Source of the DNA: an uncultured Clostridia bacterium | Lineage (GTDB): Bacteria; Bacillota; Clostridia; Oscillospirales; Acutalibacteraceae | DNA length: 48,546 nt | Reading direction: 5' to 3' | NCBI GenBank assembly: GCA_905235625.1 | Contig: CAJOLX010000005.1 | Span: 1 to 48,546 of the forward strand | Part shown: positions 42,713 through 48,546 of the stretch, piece by piece | Layout: the number at the start of each line of letters is the position of its first letter | Position numbering within the stretch: the stretch's first letter is position 1 | Program-made: the position numbers and the translations under genes | Notes under the pieces: generated by a model | Told to the model about the DNA's origin: nothing | The model's database searches: none | What the model saw: only the letters and a program-made list of their open reading frames with translations

Positions 42713-44910
42713 GGAATGTAAGCAATAGTGAAGCAATGAGATTTAAGCCTGCCGCCCATAAGGCTCGTGCGGAAATCGTTGCCTATCATAGTCATGCCGC
42801 AAACGTTAATTTCATCCACGTAACCTATGCCGCTGCTGTAAGCTCCGTCGTGGCTGAGAATGTTCAGCCATTCGGCGGGGTTTTCGCTTATCTGCGCGGA
42901 AAGTCCGTTTCTTGAAGCGTAGCCCTCTATTAAAGAAGCCATTTCTTCGGCGGTGAATTCGGCGGTGGAAATTTCCGTTTCTTCGGGGCTGCTCGTGCCG
43001 CCGCAAAGATATTTGACCCTCGCGCCTCCCCACGCGTTGGTGGAGGAGGTGGTGGTGCCGGCGCAGTTTGAATAGTAAACCGCGTTTATGTAGCTGCCGC
43101 CGTATGAAATATAAGTAGCGTGCGGCTGCTGCTCCTCGGAGGTTATCTGAAGCACCTCCATAACGGCTCTTTCAACGTTTGTGCCTCTGTAGTCAAAGTT
43201 GTAATCTATGGTCTGACCCGCGCCGAAATTGCCGTTTCTCATCGCGTAGGTGTAAGCGCACACAGCCTGCGCCTTGAGCGCTTCGTAAGGGGCGTCGTTG
43301 CCTATTTCCTGCTTTACGGTTTTGCAAAGGAAGCTGAGCAAAGTCATTCCTCCGCTGCCGTCCGCTCTCGGAGCTTCGGCGTACATCGGGGTGTTGGGGT
43401 CGCCCGAAATTATGACCGTGCCGGGATAGTAGGCCGCCAAAATCTGAAGATAAGACTTGCCGCTTCTCGCCATCGCCTTTGCGCCGTCCTGGCTCATGCC
43501 TACGCCGTGACCCCAGCCGTAAACGGTGAATACGAATTTGCCGCTGTATTTTTTCTCGGTTTCGGCGGAATTTGAGCTGCCTTCGGAGCTTTCGGCGTTT
43601 TCACCCGATAAATCCTCGTCGGTGTTCTTTTCAAAAATATCGACTATAACCTTTGAAGTTTCGCCGTAAATAACGGTGGTCGGCACTGTGGTAAAGCCGC
43701 TGCCCGCTCTCCTGCCGTCGTCGGGCGCGTAATATGAGCTGGTGTCGATATTCATGCTGCCCGTAAGGTCGCCGTTTGATAACAGGGTTTCGGAAAAGTC
43801 AAAAACAGGCTCCACCTCGCCCATTGATTCATAGTCAAAGGTGTTGAATTCGCTGCCGCTCGTGGCGGAAGCCTCCGCCGCGCTTTGGTCAACGGATAAA
43901 TCTCTGTGAAGCAGTATCGCGCAAAATACGATGCAGAGCACGGCGAGCGCGCCCATAACGGAAAGCGCCGCGATAAACGCCTTTTGCGATATGTGAGTTT
44001 CCCTATATGTGGGCACCTCAATGCCGTCGCGCGCCGCGTCGCTTATCATTTCGCTCATGCGAACCACAGCCGCCGCCATGAGATGTTTTTTATCTTCGCC
44101 GCTGAGAGGATGCATTACCTCTATTCTGGCGCTTTCCTCCCCTGCGACCGCAAGCGTTACGGCGCCTTCGCTGTCGGGAAGAGAAATGTAAGCCCCTATG
44201 TCCCTTTCGCTCTCGGTGAGCGCCTGCTTCGCCTTTTCGGCGGCGGCTCTCTTGCCGGTTTCTTCGGGGGCGCTTTCTTCGCCTTCATCTTCGCTTTTCG
44301 CCTCGCAAACCGAGTAAAGCTCCGACTCGGGGTCTATGGATTTGACCGCGGCGGCAAACGCTTCGGCTGCCGGCGTGTTGTAAAAAGCAATCTTTTTGCC
44401 CGAAAGAGCTGTTTCGGACATAATATCTTTAAGCTTGTCTTTGGCGCTTCTCGTGTCTTCAAACGCGCCTGCGCCCACGGCGTCCTCAAGCCTTTTCTCT
44501 TCGGCGGGCGCAAGAATCACGCTGCCCTCGCCTATTTTGCACGATAAGGCGCTGTAAAGTCCGTCGAAAGACAGAAAGAGCTTGGCTCCGTCGGGAAGAG
44601 CCGTCTGAACGTTATATTCTTTGGGGTCTTTGGGAAGATTTGCGCCCGCTCTCTCAACTATCTGAGACGACCTTACTATCTTTGCTCCCGTTTCCTTTAT
44701 GAGCGCGAGCTTTGCCGCAACGAAAGAGTCTTCGCCCGCAAACACGACCGAGCTCTGCCCCTCTCTCGCCTTCGCGGCGGCAAGAGCGACAGCCTGCTTC
44801 GGGTCTGTGTAAAACTCGTCTTTTATTACGTCAAGGCTCTCCGCGGCGGCGCCTCTGAGGTTGCCGTAAGCCTGACCCTCGGGAATGTATAAAACGACCT
44901 TAACTGCCAA
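42709..44910 (-). CDS. Membrane-anchored SpoIID/LytB protein with swapped motif order
   Basis: The protein has 733 residues. A TTG start at 44910 follows AAGGAG with 8-base spacing. Residues 1-305 are cytoplasmic, Ala/Glu-rich and unrecognised. A membrane segment spans about 309-335, then an acidic Ser linker, then the SpoIID/LytB domain outside. SpoIID cuts the glycan of denuded peptidoglycan; LytB is a modifier of amidases. The GWGHGVGMSQDGA-x-x-MA-x-x-G block with AAYYPGT, normally at the C-terminal end of the family, is here at about 462-495, before the EIGNDAPYEALKAQAVCAYTYA block (about 533-555), YYSNCAGTTTSSTNAWGG (about 610-627) and the final NDFRTSLMGGRLKSHCFTI. The domain thus looks circularly permuted. 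It is the last gene of the sortase operon. Confidence 0.85.
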   Translation of the reverse strand: MAVKVVLYIPEGQAYGNLRGAAAESLDVIKDEFYTDPKQAVALAAAKAREGQSSVVFAGEDSFVAAKLALIKETGAKIVRSSQIVERAGANLPKDPKEYNVQTALPDGAKLFLSFDGLYSALSCKIGEGSVILAPAEEKRLEDAVGAGAFEDTRSAKDKLKDIMSETALSGKKIAFYNTPAAEAFAAAVKSIDPESELYSVCEAKSEDEGEESAPEETGKRAAAEKAKQALTESERDIGAYISLPDSEGAVTLAVAGEESARIEVMHPLSGEDKKHLMAAAVVRMSEMISDAARDGIEVPTYRETHISQKAFIAALSVMGALAVLCIVFCAILLHRDLSVDQSAAEASATSGSEFNTFDYESMGEVEPVFDFSETLLSNGDLTGSMNIDTSSYYAPDDGRRAGSGFTTVPTTVIYGETSKVIVDIFEKNTDEDLSGENAESSEGSSNSAETEKKYSGKFVFTVYGWGHGVGMSQDGAKAMARSGKSYLQILAAYYPGTVIISGDPNTPMYAEAPRADGSGGMTLLSFLCKTVKQEIGNDAPYEALKAQAVCAYTYAMRNGNFGAGQTIDYNFDYRGTNVERAVMEVLQITSEEQQPHATYISYGGSYINAVYYSNCAGTTTSSTNAWGGARVKYLCGGTSSPEETEISTAEFTAEEMASLIEGYASRNGLSAQISENPAEWLNILSHDGAYSSGIGYVDEINVCGMTMIGNDFRTSLMGGRLKSHCFTIAYIP

Positions 44911-44947
44911 ATCATCATCTCCTTGCCTTTATGCCGTGACCGGGATT

Positions 44948-46729
44948 TTACCACCTCGGGTCGTTGGCATAAGGATTGGTCTTTTTGTTGGCATTGTACC
45001 AAGCCTGAGGATATTTGGGGTTGCTGTTGAGAATAACTCTTGAGGTGTCGACCGTGGCGGGCTCATCGTCTCTCTTGAGCCTTGCCACAACGACGAGCCT
45101 TCCGCCCTCAAAGTCGTAGCAGCAGGTGGAAAGAGTGAGGATTTTGTCGGTGGGATTTATGTCCACGCCGGTGGTGTAAAACTTTCTCTTGTCTATTTCC
45201 TGAATGTATTCGCTGAACTTCGCGTCACTTATGTCAATGAAGTTATACGGGAATACGTAGCCGTTATCCTGGCTCGCCGCGGAATTCGTTATGAAAGCGG
45301 CGTAAACGAACCATACGTGGTCGCCGTAAATGGTGTTGCACTCAATAACGGGCGCGCTCTTAAAGCCATCGGGCTCCCTGTAATTTTCGAGCAGGCCGAA
45401 AATGTAATCGTCATAGTGCATGTTGTGGCCGTAAACGACGGTGTTTTTGGGCAGATTCTTTAAATCGGTTATTCTGTAATCAAAGAACGGCACGCCGTAA
45501 TTCGTCCACTTCTTGTAAATGTTTCTGTGCAGATAATAATCGTTGTCGGCGCCCTGCGCAATGGGAAGATTTATCTCGAGCGACGGAATGGAGATCCAGC
45601 CCTTGAGGTCGTTGTTTATGGCGTAAAGCTGCTTATACTTCGCGAGCATTCCGGAGGGATACTCGGTGTCGTCATCGTCATCCTTTTCCATATCGTCGAC
45701 CGTGCCGGTCACGTCATGCTCGATGGTGTCGGAAATTACCGATTCGTTTTTCTTGTATTTGTAGGGCTCGATAACGTAAGTGTTAACGAGAATTCCGCTG
45801 CTGACAACGATAACTATCAGCGAAACCACAAGCACTATTCTGCGGATAATGTCGCCCTTGTATTTTTTGCCGCTGAGCTCAAGATTTTCTTTCTTTGCCT
45901 GCTTCTTCTGCTTTCTCGTTATTTTGCCGCTGTCTTCGATTATCTCGTCGGGCACAACGCCTACCGTGCGCTGGCCGTCATTGGGCAAAAAGTCAAGCAC
46001 GAGCCCGTTTTCGCGAATGGTTTCTTCGGGGATGTTTACAACGAAGCTGTCTTTATCGCCCGATGGAGTTTCCGCCTTGACGGTCTCCTGCGCGGCTTTT
46101 TTCGGCTTGTCGTCGCCCAAAAGAGCGGCAAGCTCATCCTTGAATTCTTCGGAGCCCGTGTCTATGCCGAAAGAATTTGCGGGCTTCGGAGCGCTTCCTT
46201 CCGCGGGAGCTGCGCCTGCGGTGAGCTCGTCGGACTTTGAAATATCGCTGACGAACGGAGCTATATTGTCGTTTGACTCAATGTCGTTAAGTATTCTGTC
46301 ATAGCCGGACTCATCCTCAGCGGCGTTCTTTAAAGCCTCTATCATGCCGAAAATGTCGTCCTTCGCGCTGTCGGTTTCTCCCGCCTCAAAGGTCTTGGGA
46401 GGGGTCGAGCCGAGCTGAACGCCCGAGGGCTTCAGATATTCCTCGGGGTCTTTCCATTCTCCGCCCGCCGCGGCGCTTTCGGCGATGTCGTCGAGCTTTT
46501 TGGGCACTATCGTAACGGGCCCGGTGCTCATAATGTCGTCATAAAGCGACTGCAGCTCGTCCTCAAGGCTCTTTTCGGTTTTCTGTATATCCTCGTGAAA
46601 GCCTTCAAACAGCGCTTCGTTGCCTTCTTCTTTGTCGGCAAGGAACGTGCCGAGGTCTATCTCGGTGAGAGCTTCTTCGTCTGCTATTGAGTTTATTTCC
46701 GGTATTGAATTCTTATCGTTATCTGCCAT
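44948..46729 (-). CDS. Class B-type sortase with long cytoplasmic N-terminal region
   Basis: The protein has 593 residues. The ATG follows AAAGGAG. Residues 1-290 are acidic, low-complexity and cytoplasmic; a membrane segment spans about 297-320; a sortase domain follows. Catalytic residues are visible: His in VVYGHNMHYDD, Cys in TLSTCCYDF and Arg in GRLVVVARL. The helix insert (KFSEYIQEIDKRKFY) and T-L-S-T-C suit class B. The final ~30 residues NPKYPQAWYNANKKTNPYAN followed by DPRW match those of the neighbour sortase. It lies 37 bases before the SpoIID-like gene. No canonical substrate is encoded nearby. Confidence 0.9.
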   Translation of the reverse strand: MADNDKNSIPEINSIADEEALTEIDLGTFLADKEEGNEALFEGFHEDIQKTEKSLEDELQSLYDDIMSTGPVTIVPKKLDDIAESAAAGGEWKDPEEYLKPSGVQLGSTPPKTFEAGETDSAKDDIFGMIEALKNAAEDESGYDRILNDIESNDNIAPFVSDISKSDELTAGAAPAEGSAPKPANSFGIDTGSEEFKDELAALLGDDKPKKAAQETVKAETPSGDKDSFVVNIPEETIRENGLVLDFLPNDGQRTVGVVPDEIIEDSGKITRKQKKQAKKENLELSGKKYKGDIIRRIVLVVSLIVIVVSSGILVNTYVIEPYKYKKNESVISDTIEHDVTGTVDDMEKDDDDDTEYPSGMLAKYKQLYAINNDLKGWISIPSLEINLPIAQGADNDYYLHRNIYKKWTNYGVPFFDYRITDLKNLPKNTVVYGHNMHYDDYIFGLLENYREPDGFKSAPVIECNTIYGDHVWFVYAAFITNSAASQDNGYVFPYNFIDISDAKFSEYIQEIDKRKFYTTGVDINPTDKILTLSTCCYDFEGGRLVVVARLKRDDEPATVDTSRVILNSNPKYPQAWYNANKKTNPYANDPRW

Positions 46730-46782
46730 TGTTTTTCTCCTTTCGGGCTCGGCTTAACGGGATTTTTCATTAGAAGCCTTTA

Positions 46783-47757
46783 TCAATCGGGGCTCGGCTC
46801 CCATCTCGGAGAGTCCTTGTAAGGATTGGTCTTGCCCTGAGAATTATACCAAACCTGCGGCCTGCGGTAATCGGGGTTGTCCTTTACGAGCGACGGGTCG
46901 ATGCTTTCGTCTTCGCCCTCGTGCAGAAGCCTGCCGACGACTACGAGCCTTGTGTCAACGCTTTTGCCGTAAACGTAAATGCAGGTTGAAAGAGTGATTA
47001 TTTTGTCGGTGCTTTCAAGAGAAACGCCCGTGTCATAGAGCTTTCTCTGATTGACCTGCTCGATGTAGCCGGCCATGTTGCTGTCGGACATATCGGGGTA
47101 AATATAGTTGAAGAAATACCCGTTGTCGTATGACGGCAAAGTGGTCGAATAAAAGACCGCGCAGATTTTATAGGTGTATTCGCCGTAAAGCGTTGTGAGC
47201 TTTATGAGGGGATTTTTGATGAAATTCTCTTTTTTCTGATAGTCGTAAAGAGAGCGGAAGGACTGCTTGGGTATTCCGTCGGACTTGCCGGTGGTGTGCC
47301 CGTGAATTATCATATTCTTCGACAGCGTCTTGCTCTTGCTGCACCTGTAATCGAGATAAATGTTGCCGTAATTTTGAGAGCTCGTTTCGGTAGTGCGCCT
47401 CTCATAAAAATCGTAGGTGAGGTAGCGGTCGTTATCGCTGCCCTGCACGACGGGGGTGTCTATCTCGGTGCCGGGTATGGTAAGGCGGGCTGCGGTGTTT
47501 TTGTTTGCGGAGTAAAGAGGCTTCATGCTCTCAAGGATATCCGCGGGATAGCTCGCGTTTTTCATATTTGAGGGTCTGAGCGCCTCTATTCCGTCCGAAA
47601 GAGCGGCGGTCGTCAGATTATCCGACACGACCCATTCAGATTTTGCGGGGTCTTCCGGTTCGGAGGGCTTTTTTAAATTGAAGCCCGCGAGCGCGGCAAA
47701 AACTATCGCCCCGACGCCGAACACGGCGCACAGCGCTATGCAGATTTTTTTACTCAT
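46783..47757 (-). CDS. Class B-type sortase
   Basis: The protein has 324 residues. GGAGAG precedes the ATG, which overlaps the cinA stop by 8 bases. A single N-terminal membrane segment (about 5-25) leads to the sortase domain: PGTEIDTPVVQGSDN, catalytic His in IIHGHTTG, Cys in TLSTCIYVYG, Arg in TRLVVVGRL. The tail after the domain (NPDYRRPQVWYNSQGKTNPY followed by KDSPRW) matches the downstream sortase. Class B enzymes usually attach heme-uptake or pilus proteins; no substrate with an NPQTN-like signal is seen here. Confidence 0.92.
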   Translation of the reverse strand: MSKKICIALCAVFGVGAIVFAALAGFNLKKPSEPEDPAKSEWVVSDNLTTAALSDGIEALRPSNMKNASYPADILESMKPLYSANKNTAARLTIPGTEIDTPVVQGSDNDRYLTYDFYERRTTETSSQNYGNIYLDYRCSKSKTLSKNMIIHGHTTGKSDGIPKQSFRSLYDYQKKENFIKNPLIKLTTLYGEYTYKICAVFYSTTLPSYDNGYFFNYIYPDMSDSNMAGYIEQVNQRKLYDTGVSLESTDKIITLSTCIYVYGKSVDTRLVVVGRLLHEGEDESIDPSLVKDNPDYRRPQVWYNSQGKTNPYKDSPRWEPSPD

Positions 47758-48546
47758 TTGCTTTTCTCTCCTTAGCGATCAGATACTTTCTGACGAGATT
47801 CAAAGCCCTCGAAGCGGCAACGGTGCGATTGTAAACCCTGTCGTTCCTGCCGGTTTGTATCTTTTCAACTTCTTCATAATTTTCGGCGCTCAGCGCGGCG
47901 TAAATCAGCCCGGGCGCCTTGCCCTCTTCGTCTGAATCGGGGCCCGCGAAGCCCGTTACGGATATGCCTATGTCCGCTCCGGACACGCGCCTTATGCCCT
48001 GCGCCATTTCGAGAGCTGTCTGCGGGCTGACGGCTCCGTATTCGTCGAGCGTTTCTTTCTTAACGCCCAAAACGGCGGTTTTCACCTCGTTTGCGTAGGT
48101 GACTGCGCCCTGCTTGAAAACGGCGCTCGCTCCCGGCACGTCCGTTATTCTTTTTGAAATGAGCCCGGCGGTGCAGCTTTCGGCGGTGGCTACGGTGAGC
48201 CCTCTTTCCTTAAGCATAGGCACGACCGCCTGCTCCATATATTCAACGTCAACGCCGTAAACGTAATCGCCGAGTATATCCTTTAGCTTTTCAATGACCG
48301 GCAGGGCGATTTTTTCAGCTTCTTCTTCGCTCTTCGCCCTTGCGCTCACTCTCAGATACGCCTCACCCATCTTGCAGTAAGGCGCGACGGTGGGGTTTTC
48401 GCTCTCGAGCAGCTCACCCGCCATCTGAGCCATATCGCTCTCGCCAATGCCGAAGGTGCGCACCTGATGGGAAACTATGGTGCAGGAGCGGTATTCCTCA
48501 AGAAACGGCACGACCGAGCGAATGAACATCGGCTCGCATTCGTAGG
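47750..48546 (-). CDS. cinA: CinA family protein, 5'-partial
   Basis: The gene runs off the window end; upstream of the ATG at 48529 the frame stays open (tac gaa tgc gag ccg), matching the CinA stretch PYExxPMF, so that ATG is internal. Residues present cover the end of the MoaB-like part and the whole C-terminal nicotinamide-nucleotide amidase domain, with ATAESCTAGLISKRITDVPGAS (nucleophile Ser), GAVTYANEVK, YGAVSPQTA, and ISVTGFAGPD. The amidase removes ammonia from NMN for NAD salvage. It heads the sortase/SpoIID operon. Confidence 0.93.
   Translation of the reverse strand, partial: YECEPMFIRSVVPFLEEYRSCTIVSHQVRTFGIGESDMAQMAGELLESENPTVAPYCKMGEAYLRVSARAKSEEEAEKIALPVIEKLKDILGDYVYGVDVEYMEQAVVPMLKERGLTVATAESCTAGLISKRITDVPGASAVFKQGAVTYANEVKTAVLGVKKETLDEYGAVSPQTALEMAQGIRRVSGADIGISVTGFAGPDSDEEGKAPGLIYAALSAENYEEVEKIQTGRNDRVYNRTVAASRALNLVRKYLIAKERKANE

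Noticed and set aside
45527-46304. Long open frames on the plus strand opposite the sortase gene
   Set aside because: They mirror the GC-rich codons of the sortase gene, lack ribosome sites and have low-complexity translations.

Overview
The window looks like a chromosome segment of a low-to-mid GC Firmicute, most likely an anaerobic gut-type Clostridium relative (Oscillospirales/Ruminococcaceae-like). This is inferred from AGGAGG-type ribosome sites, frequent TTG/GTG starts, consensus sigma-A promoters with 17-bp spacers, sortase B and SpoIID-type envelope genes, an ATP-type PEP carboxykinase, and small clostridial families (TSCPD, a Cys-rich 56-aa protein). No rRNA, tRNA, CRISPR array, phage or intact insertion sequence was recognised.

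Region 1 (1-17.1 kb, + strand) is a gene series for exported or membrane-anchored proteins. It holds the 3' part of a beta-helix repeat protein with a C-terminal membrane anchor, a 1686-aa secreted protein with about five repeats resembling the MABP beta-prism, four tandem paralogues (737-791 aa) sharing its core, and an exported metallophosphoesterase. It ends at a strong terminator (17069-17101). None of the middle five proteins matches a function I can name; this is the best candidate for an undescribed surface system.

Region 2 (17.1-19.8 kb, - strand) has an alpha/beta hydrolase and a monocistronic secreted 574-residue protein of unknown function with a near-perfect promoter and its own terminator.

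Region 3 (19.85-29.63 kb, - strand) reads as one 13-gene transcription unit from a consensus promoter (29606-29634) to a terminator (19846-19896): rpe, rnfD-like, rnfE-like, rnfA-like, a small membrane protein, a GH13 amylase, a degenerate LCP protein, a transglutaminase-like protein, folE, folP, folB, folK and a 56-aa Cys-rich protein. The Rnf-like trio has no rnfB, rnfC or rnfG beside it, and its RnfA/RnfE lack the cysteines that ligate the intramembrane iron-sulfur cluster in true Rnf/Nqr, so it may be a non-canonical membrane complex.

Region 4 (29.7-38.0 kb) is central metabolism: M20 peptidase, a small membrane protein and pckA (-), thiN (+), glyA (-) and a divergent FGGY sugar kinase (+). 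A 37-bp sequence occurs inverted on both sides of glyA-kinase, with weaker copies elsewhere.

Region 5 (38.0-42.7 kb) holds two regulator modules: an OhrR-type MarR regulator with a TSCPD protein behind an OhrR-box promoter, and a MacB-like ABC exporter divergent from a TetR regulator with a palindromic operator between them.

Region 6 (42.7-48.5 kb, - strand) is an envelope operon: cinA (cut by the window end), two class-B-type sortases sharing an unusual C-terminal tail, and a membrane-anchored SpoIID/LytB protein whose domain halves are in swapped order.
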